The notes below the pieces were generated by a model. It worked only from the letters and a program-made list of their open reading frames with translations. It ran no database searches and was not told the DNA's origin. This document shows, piece after piece, positions 19,067 through 29,600 of a stretch of 64,000 bases of DNA. The stretch comes from Strigamia acuminata (Eukaryota > Arthropoda > Chilopoda > Geophilomorpha > Linotaeniidae): assembly GCA_949358305.1 (NCBI GenBank), contig OX442322.1:6696001-6760000 (forward strand), in the 5' to 3' direction. Numbering within the stretch: the stretch's first letter is position 1; the number at the start of each line of letters is the position of its first letter. A program made the position numbers and the translations under genes.

Positions 19067-21919
19067 ATGCAGAAAGATAAGAAGCAAGCTTTGCTGTGTG
19101 CCATCATTTGTTGGAGTTTGTTTAAAATAGGAGTCAGTGATCCCGACTTAAACTCAGCTTCACGACCCAAGGGGGCGGGGGGAGTACATAAAGGGAACGT
19201 CTCGAAGGGAGGAGACCTCACCAATTTGACCACCCTTTCCACTCCCAGAAGTGACGAAACCACAACTAAAGGTCCTATGAATGATTCGGGGCTTATTGTC
19301 TGTCAGTGGATAATTGATGAGTTAAATTGCACAGAAGAGCCCGGGATCATGAATACAGCTCGTTTTGGGGCAATTACGCCAACATACTGTGGAATAAGTA
19401 AGTCCTACTGCAAGGGGTGTGTTCTGGGCGTTCAATCGCGTGCGATTGACGAAAATGGTCGATTCTGGAAGATTATGACAATTCACACAAAAATAAAGTA
19501 TCACCAGAAGGGGGAAAACATCGTACACAATTGTACGGACGGGTCAGAAAGGTGTGGATGCAGAAAGAACAAATGTAATGGCGACCAAGAATTTTGCAAG
19601 ACTTGGAAGTGTGACCCTGAAGCCTCTTGTTTCTGTATTACGGTAAGAACCGCTGCAGACAAGCTCTATGAGTGCATTTCCGAGAGTCTTGGGGAAGAAG
19701 AGAGAGTAACACTAACTAACCCAAAAATAATCACGTACCGCACGTGCGCTTTTAGAATGTCGTCACCAAATAGCGCAAAGAGAAAAATTTTGGCTATAAG
19801 GCCTAGGAAAAAATTGAAGATTGAAGATGAAGTTGAGGTTATTAAATTAGACTTACCAAACTTGGAGGTGCTTGTTCGTGGCAACTTGACACTCCGAAAA
19901 GCAGGATTAGAATATTGTATAGAGATCAGGGACCCCGGCGTTTTTGAACTTCCAACGGAATTTGTTATATCGCCGGGCCGCCTGGTGGTGATATTGGAAA
20001 AGACAGACGGTATTTATGAAATCGATTCTTTTTTGGTCCCTGGCGGGGAATACTGTCGAAAATTAACATGTGTCTGGTGTTGGAGTTTTTTTGAAAATTT
20101 AAATTGTTTGCCACCCAATATTCAAAATACTATTTATTTCGTGTCAGCTGTTATGGCTGTCATATTATTGGTTTACATTAAAATAATATTGAAATCGTTT
20201 TTTAAATTGATATTTCTGATTTGCTCGGCGATCTGGACAACATGGCGCTGTCTCAGATTGACCATGAGGCTTGTGATGCGAGTTGGGGCTCAGACGGGAG
20301 AGCGCGTGGGGGACAGGGTGAACGAAGTTAAAAATGAATTATATAATGGGAGATGGTTGCCTCCTTTGCCGGGAACCACCATTGTGGTCATAACGCTATT
20401 TCATTTGTGGTTGGGCTCGAGCGCAATGCAGGTGGTCAGCTGTAACGACCACAAGGTCATCTCGAGCGAGATTCACGACTGCGAAAAAACCAGTCAGGGA
20501 ACAGAATGCAAAGCCACTTTAAACGCGAGAATCACACTATCCAACTTGGATTTCGCTATGTGCCTCTGGTTCAAAACTAAAAACCAAGAGCCAATAACCA
20601 AATTAACGATTGTTTTTGAGAAGGTAAAATGCACTTGGCAGACTCGATTATCTTACTACACCTTCGAAGTCACTGCAGAGACTTTGTCTACGATATATTG
20701 CCCGAACTCAGAATACTGTGCTTGGGGCGACAAGTGTCGCGGAAACGTCCATTTTCCCGATCTTACATCTGAAGCAAAAAACGCACGCGGAATTTTGGAC
20801 TGTTTTGGAGGCGAGGCCGGAGTGACGTGCTGGATTTTACATAAACAGAGTTGCTGGTTTCACAAGTGGTTTCTGTTGCCTTATTTTGGTTCAACTTACA
20901 AAGTCTCAGAACTGACCGGAATTTCATGCCAACCCCATCTTAGAATTCTTGTGGGAGAAGGAGATAATGTGACTGAAATAAACACACAAGGGAAAGTCAG
21001 ATTACCACATGGCATCGAAATAGAGGTCTTGGGGAATCTGGATCAAACAGTTCCCATAATAAATCGAGATCTGGTGCAGAGTTATCTCCACCCCGAAGAG
21101 GCACACTTGGAAAGGGCCGCGCCCGTCGGGCGCCCTCTAGCGGGAGCATTGGGAGATATACAAGCAGCTGAACCGATGACGCACAATTATGTTTTTGACC
21201 CACATATGTATAAATGTGTCACTCAAGACAGAAATTTAAGGTGCTATACCAAAATAGGATATCTTTGGGTTATGCGGGAGAAACAGCAAAATCGAGTCCC
21301 GATGGTCATTTCTAACCACCGAGTTTTAATGTCAGAAAAATATGAGGTATATTCTGAACTTGTGAAAAGTGCCCCGGTGGAGATCCATTTGACAGCTCCA
21401 AATTTTAAAATGAGAGTTCAGACGGCTCGAGTTCTGCCAATAATCGAATCAATAGGCAAGGTTTCAGGTTGCCATTCTTGCGGTTCGTTGGCTACGATGG
21501 AACTAATCGCTTATTCAAAAGCACTTCCGGGTGTCGTCCAGGTGCAGTTTGAATTTATTACAATTTATACTCGCGCAATTCAGATCGGAACGACGCCCGG
21601 CACTCATATTATCGAGTTCCTTTATGACAAAAAATGTCAGACTGAGAAGTTGTGCCTAAACTCAAGAAGAACTACTGTGTGTAGAGTTGTTTCATTTTGT
21701 TTGCAGGACCCAATTATAAGCCTTCTAGGACCGAATCAATCTATCTCAATCTCGGGGGGAACAGCAGATATGGGATTGGGAATTGCCGGTTGGTTTTCTG
21801 GCATTGGTTGGAGTCCATTTGGCGGTATAAAAAACGCAATTTTTATGATTGCACTGGTGATGGGTTCATTATTCGCCATTACTACGGTAGTGGGTATTTT
21901 CTCACGAATGAGACGTTAA
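19067..21919 (+). CDS. env: J envelope gene: Gn/Gc-type glycoprotein polyprotein (950 residues)
   Basis: The start is the first ATG after the acceptor. An N-terminal signal peptide (about residues 1-23) leads into a cysteine-rich ectodomain with NCT, NLT and similar sequons. Hydrophobic segments at about 355-375 and 379-393, a polar tail and an internal signal-like segment at about 436-457 follow. A second cysteine-rich ectodomain starts at about 459 and ends in a transmembrane helix at about 923-945 and the short tail SRMRR. This order (Gn, membrane anchor, tail, internal signal, Gc, anchor) is that of bunyavirus M-segment polyproteins. The second part has a Cys/Trp-rich patch at about 545-600 and GCHSCG near 802, as in phlebovirus-type Gc class II fusion proteins. 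It presumably mediates membrane fusion. The frame is intact. Homology is inferred from layout and motifs, not a search. Confidence 0.78.
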   Translation: MQKDKKQALLCAIICWSLFKIGVSDPDLNSASRPKGAGGVHKGNVSKGGDLTNLTTLSTPRSDETTTKGPMNDSGLIVCQWIIDELNCTEEPGIMNTARFGAITPTYCGISKSYCKGCVLGVQSRAIDENGRFWKIMTIHTKIKYHQKGENIVHNCTDGSERCGCRKNKCNGDQEFCKTWKCDPEASCFCITVRTAADKLYECISESLGEEERVTLTNPKIITYRTCAFRMSSPNSAKRKILAIRPRKKLKIEDEVEVIKLDLPNLEVLVRGNLTLRKAGLEYCIEIRDPGVFELPTEFVISPGRLVVILEKTDGIYEIDSFLVPGGEYCRKLTCVWCWSFFENLNCLPPNIQNTIYFVSAVMAVILLVYIKIILKSFFKLIFLICSAIWTTWRCLRLTMRLVMRVGAQTGERVGDRVNEVKNELYNGRWLPPLPGTTIVVITLFHLWLGSSAMQVVSCNDHKVISSEIHDCEKTSQGTECKATLNARITLSNLDFAMCLWFKTKNQEPITKLTIVFEKVKCTWQTRLSYYTFEVTAETLSTIYCPNSEYCAWGDKCRGNVHFPDLTSEAKNARGILDCFGGEAGVTCWILHKQSCWFHKWFLLPYFGSTYKVSELTGISCQPHLRILVGEGDNVTEINTQGKVRLPHGIEIEVLGNLDQTVPIINRDLVQSYLHPEEAHLERAAPVGRPLAGALGDIQAAEPMTHNYVFDPHMYKCVTQDRNLRCYTKIGYLWVMREKQQNRVPMVISNHRVLMSEKYEVYSELVKSAPVEIHLTAPNFKMRVQTARVLPIIESIGKVSGCHSCGSLATMELIAYSKALPGVVQVQFEFITIYTRAIQIGTTPGTHIIEFLYDKKCQTEKLCLNSRRTTVCRVVSFCLQDPIISLLGPNQSISISGGTADMGLGIAGWFSGIGWSPFGGIKNAIFMIALVMGSLFAITTVVGIFSRMRR

Positions 21920-21950
21920 TTTTTTTTTTAGGCCTAATAACTTAAGTTAT

Positions 21951-21972
21951 TATGGGCCTAGGGGGGAGGGGA
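21951..21972 (+). other. J polypurine tract
   Basis: The stretch ends GGGGGGAGGGGA directly before the 3' LTR and is preceded by a short inverted repeat around TAACTTAAGTTA. It primes plus-strand DNA synthesis. Confidence 0.85.
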
Positions 21973-23515
21973 TGTCGCGGTAGCGACGATGAATAAAACA
22001 TTATAATCAAAGGGTTAGGTGTGTAAACATATTTTGTCCTTGAATAAAAATGCATGGAAGAATGTAAACACTCATTTAAATAAGTAGCCGGTGTTGTTCT
22101 TTTAGACAGGAGTGGGACAAAAGGGTGAAGGAAAACAAACACTCATCTAAGTGGTAGACTAGGCCTGAAGGCATAGACAAAGGGGAGCTGAGGGTTGGGT
22201 AAGAGTGACCTCAATTAAGGAGGGGCTCTCAATTTTACTAATGGAGTAGATTTTCAACTAGAAGAACTAAATAGATAATTTGAATTAGGACTTTAATGGA
22301 TATTCTGAATTAAGGATTTAATAGATATTAAAATTGAAGGTTAATAGGTAATTAGATTGGTGGTGGATTCTCAACTCTTTGGCTCTTTCTCCTTCTAATC
22401 ATTCTACCTTGATGGAAATAAAGAAGTGTTAGGAGTGTTGTTGATCAAATATTCTTAATTATATGATAAAGTGTTTTCAGACATTCATAATAATGTACTC
22501 TTAATGTTTTAGTAGGAAATATTGTATGATTTTGGTAAAGGAATGTTCTTTGTTCTCTGGTCTGGTGAGTGAAGGACATAAAAGTGCCTGAGGAAATTCA
22601 CAGAGAAAAGACATAAACAATGTGAAATCCAGTGACAGGGACTCATTAATAAAAAGAAATCTGACAGGTGACCTAAGTGCAGGAAAGCCCTGAAGCTACA
22701 TTAAAAGATTGTTGTGAGTGGTGGAATTTTAATAAGGAGTAGGCGTTTCCCGAGGTGATGTGGTAAACCAAGAAATAATGAAGAGACACTCGTGATAGGA
22801 GAGCCAGACTAGATTGTTACATGACTCCTTGCGAGTTGTTTTCCAGTCCGACGTAGTTCTCACAATCTTGCCTAAAAGCAACCGAGGCTGATTGTTTCTT
22901 CGACGACTGCACGAGATCCGGTGCACCCGAACAATCCATCAACAACCCGTGTTGGGAGACTGACCAGCGGCACTACCAACCGATCCGGAGAGAAAGGCGT
23001 AGGCGACCACACCCGCGAGAGGGGACGTTGTTTGTTTTCAATTCCAACCAGGAAGAGAAGCTGTGGCCAGACTCGACCCCTTGCTGAGAGGGATAAAGTG
23101 ACCAAAAGTGGGAGAGCGTATCCGAGAAAGGGCCTGACTCAACAACCAGTAAATCACCGTCAGACCAGACAAACCGTTCGTAATTTTGCATTGAATGTAT
23201 TTTGAATTTGCTGTATTGCTAATTTTATGTGTGGTGATTGGGTTTCTTTTGGGACTTACCAGTGGCGGTGAATTTAGAGTGTTTTGGGGTTATCAGGGAT
23301 ATCATTGTTCGCTATTGTAATTTTTGGGGGTTTTGAAGACCAATTAAAAATATCAATTAGGTTAGGAAATAGTCTCATATTTTTTAACTCACAACACACG
23401 TCAAGCACTTGTAGAATTTAGTTTTCATCCAACACCAAAAATTGGATAAGAAGAACCTGGGGAACTTAAAAAGTCAGTAGCTTATAACCAATTATTTTAT
23501 AGGCTCACCACGACA
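21973..23515 (+). repeat. J 3' LTR (1543 bp)
   Basis: Same length and ends as the 5' LTR. It is followed by the CGAG target duplication at 23516-23519 and then the rest of C2 pol. Confidence 0.95.
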
Positions 23516-23519
23516 CGAG

Positions 23520-24995
23520 CAACAAAAACAAGAATTAACCAGCTCAACTAAAAGGACATCCAATCCAGAGGAAGCGAGGTTGTGGCACGAGCGACTTGGG
23601 CATATCCACTTTCCAAGCGTGCAAGAGATGAGCAAGCGAGATGCAGTAATTGGACTGCCAATACTAGACGTGCCAATTACACAATGTGACGTCTGCACGT
23701 TAGCAAAGAAGAAAGCTGTGTCTCACAAGTCGCTGCCTGGAATTCGGTCGAAGGAACCGTTACAACTTCTGCACATGGATGTATGCGGAGCGTTCAACAC
23801 AGCGACACTGTCAGGAAACAGATATTTCCTTACCATTACAGACGATTTCTCCCGTTATTCGACAGTGTACCTCATGAAGAGAAAGGATGAGGTATTTGAC
23901 ATTTTCCGAAAACACGTTAAACGAATAGAACGATTGTTAGGAAAATCCGTTTTAGCAATTCGGACGGACAATGGAATGGAATTTTGTTCAAATAAATTTG
24001 GAGAGTATCTCAAGGGACTTGGCATCATTCACGAGAGGACCAACGCGTACACACCTGCCCAAAATGGCGTGTCGGAAAGATTAAATCAAACGTTGGCCAA
24101 CGGCATGCGAGCCCTTGTGTACGACGCGAAATTGGAACAAAGATTTTGGGGAGAAGCCATTCTCACCTTTAATTACCTTAGGAACAGAATAGCCAAGTTA
24201 AATTCGGACAAAACCCCGATGGAATTATACTATGGACGCAAACCATCACTCCGACATTTAAGGAAATTCGGAAATCTATGCTTCGTGCAAAAGAGAGTAC
24301 GAAATGGGAACATAGACAACAAAAGTTTGCACGGGATCATGCTTGGATATTCCAGGATTACCAAAGGATATCGAGTATGGCTACCAGAATTCTCTAAAGT
24401 CATTGAAACAGGCGATGTTAAATTTGTGGAAAGCAAGCGCGGAGTTGAAGGCGTGCTGGGCCTACCGGAAAAATATACGACCTTTATTGACAATTTAAAC
24501 GATAAACCGGACGACAACAACGATCGTCAGTGCTACTCGGATGAGGACGTCAGGCCGCCGCTCCAACCGCCACAACCACTTAAGAAGGAAGTAGACGAGA
24601 TATATCATCCTATTAAATCGAAGTTTAGATTTGAAGATCAAAAACTTCAAGCGAACCTGCCAGCGGTCTTACCACAAGCGAGGGGAGAAGTTTCAGATCC
24701 AGTTCGGACTATACCTCCGCTCGTTTGGAAGAAAATAGAGAAGATGAGACCAACTGGACAGAGGGATATCGATTACACGATCGAGGGATATGACACACCT
24801 AAGTTACGCTCAACACCAGACGTAAAGCCTTATTGTGTTCAATATAACCTTCCAGTCTCAGAACATCTTTTCAAGGACAAGAGAAAGACAAAGCTTTCTG
24901 AATCAAATGCAGCATCGGACGACTTGAGCTTTGGTTTCGAAATTAATCATCTTGACGTGTGCATACCTGTTATAATTGCTTCCTCATTGACCTAA
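23520..24995 (+). pseudogene. C2 copia integrase, second half of the split polyprotein
   Basis: It continues the C2 frame after J. The HHCC finger of integrase (WHERLGHIHF ... CDVCTLAKKK) and the DDE core (HMDVCGAF, IRTDNGMEF, NGVSERLNQT) are present. The integrase C-terminal region and linker follow up to NHLDVCIP, which in copia elements lies at the beginning of RT. There the sequence jumps: RT and RNase H are missing, and the text after the junction matches only the extreme C-terminal tail of RNase H in another frame. The stop is TAA. Element E breaks off at almost the same codon. Integrase motifs are intact, but no protein can be made because J separates it from its start. Confidence 0.88.
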
Positions 24996-25030
24996 CTGTC
25001 TTGAATAATTGTTAATACGAGGGGGCCGAT

Positions 25031-25349
25031 TGTTAGAATGTGATATGTTATTGCCGTGTATAGTATACATATCTCTGGGTCGTATTAACAAGTGATAATG
25101 TGCTATTTAGTCTGCACTTTGTTTATGTTTGCTTTTGTAAACAAACACGATGTTTGTTTACATATTATTTGTATATGCTGCCTAAAGGTGGCGCTTGTTG
25201 TAAAAGAGTCACGTGACAAGCTAATAAAACCTCACTTGATGTTATGTTTCTCACCTGCAAAGATGGCGTCTCATTATTTCACCTGTTAACTTTTCCAATC
25301 CACTGCAGCAACTAAACTATCTGCATGAGTTCACAATTAAAACTCAACA
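25031..25349 (+). repeat. C2 3' LTR (319 bp)
   Basis: A polypurine tract ACGAGGGGGCCGAT precedes TGTTAGAATG. The end CTCAACA was set by aligning with the E LTRs, which share the start and end blocks and the length (319 and 322 bp) but are otherwise diverged. It contains GGTGGCGC, a CTCF-like core. Confidence 0.82.
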
Positions 25350-25713
25350 CAGTCAATGGACGGGCGTCTGCCCTGGGGGAGTGGGGGAGATTCGTCTTCT
25401 CTACCATTGGGTGGCTTTAGTCACCTGTCCACCCCGCTTTGTGCAAAGGAATGTGCCTTGCACTGAGCGGGCAGAACCAACACAAAAATCAACCAAGATA
25501 CACGTAAAAGCCAAACGTCCTACAACGATCAAGCCTAAGTACAAAGACTTCAGGAGTGACCTAGGACAAGGGACTTCCAACGTGAGTACGATTGATTTGT
25601 GTTAACCTCCGCAGAGTAACCTGCGAAATAAGATTACCACACTATTTTAGCAAACCAGCTAGAAATAGTAACCCTACTCCACTTTAGCGAGTTGTGCAGA
25701 CAAACGGTCGCAC
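25350..25713. other. Host sequence X, left part (unclassified, probably older repeat)
   Basis: C3 is inserted here. The last five bases CGCAC (25709-25713) are its target duplication. The stretch continues at 32877 after C3. No gene is visible. The same sequence occurs again at 31700-32063 because of the C3 rearrangement. Confidence 0.6.
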
Positions 25714-26521
25714 TGTTAGTATTTTGTAAATAAAGAGTTATCCATTAGTTGAAATGTCGTGCATAACCAATGTGAAAAATAACCATTGTTATGTCTAATT
25801 GTCATATCTTATGTGCAGTGTGAAAATAATTTAATTTGTTGTTGATATGATTAAAGAAAATATTTGTTTATTTTTGATCTTAAAGCTTGGGCAATTGTTG
25901 TATTTATTTTTAAGCCCCATATAAATGTAATAATTTATTTGATTCAAATGACAATTGCCTTTTATGTATATAAAATTGATGTTTTTGAATTTGTAAGATC
26001 AATCACAACCATTTAGATATGTGTGTGATTGATCCATGCTTTTTGTATTGTAAAAGCATTATTTATGATGCAGACCTGTATGATTTATCCTGTATTTATA
26101 CATAATACCTGTAACCTATGCTTTGAGATTATATTCTGTATCTGGTTTGGAGAGTGCAAAAATGGCTGCCTCCAGTCCTGTATCAAGCTGCAAATAAATG
26201 GCTCAACATTTTCATTTTACCAGGTGTTAGTAAGTTGAATTCATCATAATTTACTTTGTTTATTGGCACTATAAGCACAGAAGTGCGGCCACAACATTTG
26301 CCAGTGATTTTTTGGACATTTTGGTGCAATTTCGGAACATTTCTGTTCGCACCGCAAATCGCGTACTTTTCATGCCCAGGACGAGGCCCCGGCTCCCGCC
26401 GACGTGTACGTGGATTTCCGTCAAAATCGAAATTGCGGAATTTCGTGATTTTCACCAGGATTTCAAGTTGGGCACCGCTTCCACTGCCCAACACCGGGTC
26501 AGCAGCCACCAGTGGTCATCA
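25714..26521 (+). repeat. C3 5' LTR (808 bp)
   Basis: TGTTAGTATT to GGTCATCA. It contains AATAAA near 25732 and CCAAAATGGC-like and GAAATTGCGGAATTTCG-like motifs. It is duplicated with the flank to 32064-32871. Confidence 0.93.
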
Positions 26522-26523
26522 AT

Positions 26524-26543
26524 TGGTAGCAGAGGATGGTTTG
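26524..26543 (+). other. C3 primer-binding site, initiator tRNA-Met 3' end
   Basis: TGGTAGCAGAGGATGGTTT starts two bases after the LTR and is complementary to the 3' end of animal initiator tRNA-Met, through the acceptor stem into the T arm. Confidence 0.88.
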
Positions 26544-26667
26544 GCTGCTGACCACAGCTGGAAAATTGCCCAATAACCATTTTGGGCAATAAAAGGTAAA
26601 AATTTTGATTTTTACAATTTCTGGAACTTTTTCTGCCGTGTTCTTATTAAATTTGCAGAATTCTACC

Positions 26668-29600
26668 ATGGCTGAGAAGGATATCACCAAGTCAGCGACT
26701 GCAGGGATCACTAAGCTGGATAAAGTGAATTATATCCAGTGGGCCATAGATGTTCAGCTCTTATTAGAAGAAAAAGGACTTTGGCCATTTGCCACTGGAA
26801 AGCAGGAAGCCCCGGATGCAGCAACAGCCAGCCAGGATATGAAGGACCGCTTTGAAAGGAATAAAGCGAAGTCTCGTGCCATCATTCTGCAATGCATTGT
26901 ACCGAGGTTGCAGCCAGCGGCGATGAAATTCAAGACAACGAAGGAGGTTTTGGACCATCTTAAGGCTTTATTTGAACCCAGCTCATTAGCCCGTGAAGCG
27001 GTATTAATCGAGAATTTTTATTTAATGCGCCGCTTGGATAATGAGGAGGTTGACGCGTTTATTTCACGTGTTGAGAAGGCTGCCGACGATTTGACAGCTG
27101 CAGAGGACCACTTAAAGCCACAGGACAGTAATAAAGCATATTTATTGATAAATCGCATTGGTAAAGATTATGAGCACCAAGTTCAAGCAATTTATCAGTG
27201 GTCCAAAGCAGATTTTACCTTCGACAAAGTTTCAAAATCGTTGTTGGCTGAAGCAAACCGTCGTCGCTTGTCTGCAGAAAGTGACAAAGCCATGGAAACA
27301 ACTGTCGCATATTACATGAATCAACAAGGTAGAAGTGATGCGAGTTCAAGTAAGACCAGCCAGAGCAAATCAAGCACCGAGTCCCTGATTTGCTACAACT
27401 GCGGATTACCAGGCCATTACGCACGTGACTGTACGGCGCCCAAAGTTTCGAAGGGCGATCAAAAATCCAGAGGTCGCGGACGGGGACGTGGTCGTGGTAA
27501 GAAAGGTGGGCACGTTCAAAAGGCGCAACCAGAGAGCCATTCGGGGAAAGCGGCATGGTTTGCAAATGTCATTGGTTCACCTTTAGTCTGCAGTGCAACG
27601 GTCGAAAATCAAGTGAGTGATTGGTATTTGGACTCATGTGCGTCACATCATGTATGCGGTAATCGTGACTTATTTTATGACTTCACCGAATTAACCCCGA
27701 TGCGTTTGGAACTCGGTGAAGGATCATCGAGTATTACCGGACGAGGTACCATTGAGTTATCTGTAAAAGTAGATGGAATTGTGAAAGAAATTACGTTGAA
27801 TAATGTGTATTATGTCAAAGGTTTCAAACGAAATTTAATTTCTATTGGTAAGATTGATTGTTCCAAGTGTCACATTGATATTTTTAATAATGTTATGCGT
27901 ATTTACCAAAATGATTCAAAGGTTTGTCTGATGTTAGGAAAACTCGACGGTGGTTTATACCGAGTTGTTGGTCCAGTGAAGTGCAAGTCGGCTGACAAGC
28001 CATGTTTAAATGGTTCGCACATAGATACACTGACCAACACATCAAGCAAGCCTGAGAGTCATAGTGTTAGTGTAAATGTGTGGCATCAAAGATATGCACA
28101 CATGTATACTAAAGGTTTAAACTATTTGACAAATAACAATGATGTAAAAGGTATTAACTTTCATGATCATGTGCATAAGGGTTTGTGTGAGAATTGCGAA
28201 ATCTCAAAATCTACGAGAGCTAGTTTCCGATCAGAAAGTAGGGTATTGACTACTAATCCATTAGAATTATTACACATGGATTTGTGGGGGCCATGTCAAA
28301 CTCCATCATTGGAAGGAGCAAATTATTTGCTTTGCATTATTGACGACAGTACTCGCTATTCTTGGATCTTTCCCCTGAAAACTAAAGAAAAGGTTTTTGA
28401 GACTTACAAGAATTTCCATATGCGCGTAGAACGTTTGAGTGGTTCCAAAATCAAATCTATCCGTACTGATAGAGGGGGCGAGTTTGTTTCCAGGGAATTT
28501 GAGAACTTTTTGACAAATCTAGGCGTCTCTTTTCAGAGAACTAACAGCTTCAGTGCTAAGATGGACGGGGTAGCCGAGAGAGTAAATAGGACAGTTTTAA
28601 ACAGTGTTAGGGCTATATTGCTGAGTGCGGGACTGCCCAAATCTTTATGGGCAGAACTGGCAATGACTGTCATTTATTTAAAGAACCGGTATCCCCATGC
28701 ACGCCTAAACAATCAAATTCCATACGTGCTTTGGCGGAAACGCCCTTTAACTGTAACACATTTGCGCGTGCCAGGGGCACTTGCTTATGTGCATATCCCT
28801 AAAGCACACAGGAAGACCAAACTTGAACCAAGGGCCTGGAAAGGAGTTATTGTGGGCTATGCGATGGGAACCCGGGGGTACAGGATATGGGATCCAATTT
28901 CAGACAATGTTTATGAAAATAAACATCTTAAGATAGATGAGTCAAAAGTCTACAAAGATGTGGTGAAGACACACGTCGGTGACAGCTCTTTTGACATATC
29001 TGATGGCAATGATTCCTTTTACAATCCAATTGACTCCAGTGATGAGAGCGATGATGACGAACCGTCACAACCCCCAAAGACCATACCCAAACCTACGGTT
29101 GCGCCGTCTGCGCCGCCTGCGCCACCTGCTCCCTCTGTAATTCATCCCTTTGTTACGACGCGTAAACAAGTCCCTGTTGCTACAACGCCGTTGAGACCCA
29201 CCAGGGTGGCGATTAGAACTCCCATTCCGAATAAACCTGGGTGGGAAAGGGAAGAGGTGCAGCGTCAGTCTGGGACAACAAAGGGACAGTGGGACATATA
29301 TTTTTACCCGCCAGGCCAGCGAACTCCACTCCGGAGTAGACCCGAGATCAAAGAATATTGTGAGAAGGAATTAAAGGTCCCATACAATGCCAACGAGTAT
29401 GATTGGAAGCTAACTCAACGTCCAATAGAGACTGTTGTACAGGAAACATCTTTTAATGATCCTGTCGGGCAAGCAGAACCGGAGTCTCCACCAGTGAATG
29501 ATAGCGATCCTGAATTCTATACCGTGAGAGTATATTGTGCTGAGGGTATACAACCAAACACCTTCGAAGAAGCAATAGCATCGCCCCAAAAAGATGAGTG

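Larger units (their letters stand above)
6064..23515 (+). mobile_element. J: 17.45-kb Ty3/gypsy element with env and accessory genes
   Basis: Paired LTRs of 1543 bp each begin TGTCGCGG and end CACGACA. A 4-bp target duplication CGAG lies at 6060-6063 and 23516-23519. I noticed six base differences between the LTRs, which indicates a recent insertion. Order on the plus strand: LTR, primer site, gag-pol, long non-coding region, orphan gene, antisense spliced gene (minus strand), envelope gene, polypurine tract, LTR. The element is far longer than usual gypsy elements of 5-8 kb. The copy is defective, since RT lacks its N-terminal half. The gene-rich 3' part resembles a retrovirus with accessory genes. 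Confidence 0.93.
4753..25349 (+). mobile_element. C2 Ty1/copia element, interrupted by J, 5' end outside window
   Basis: The two coding parts (4753-6063 and 23520-24995) join in the same frame once J and one copy of its CGAG duplication are removed. The joined product runs collinear with element E. The 5' LTR and about 34 gag residues are cut off by the C1 insertion and lie to the left of the window. The 3' LTR is at 25031-25349. RT and most of RNase H are deleted, so this copy could not replicate by itself. J is younger than C2 because it interrupts it. Confidence 0.9.

Noticed and set aside
26524..26543. Possible tRNA-Met gene
   Set aside because: Only the 3'-end complement is present, beside an LTR, so it is a primer-binding site. 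I saw no tRNA or rRNA genes in the window.
26183..26576. Overlapping frames on both strands in the C3 LTRs (also 32533-32884)
   Set aside because: They repeat with the LTR and have no domain or coding bias.
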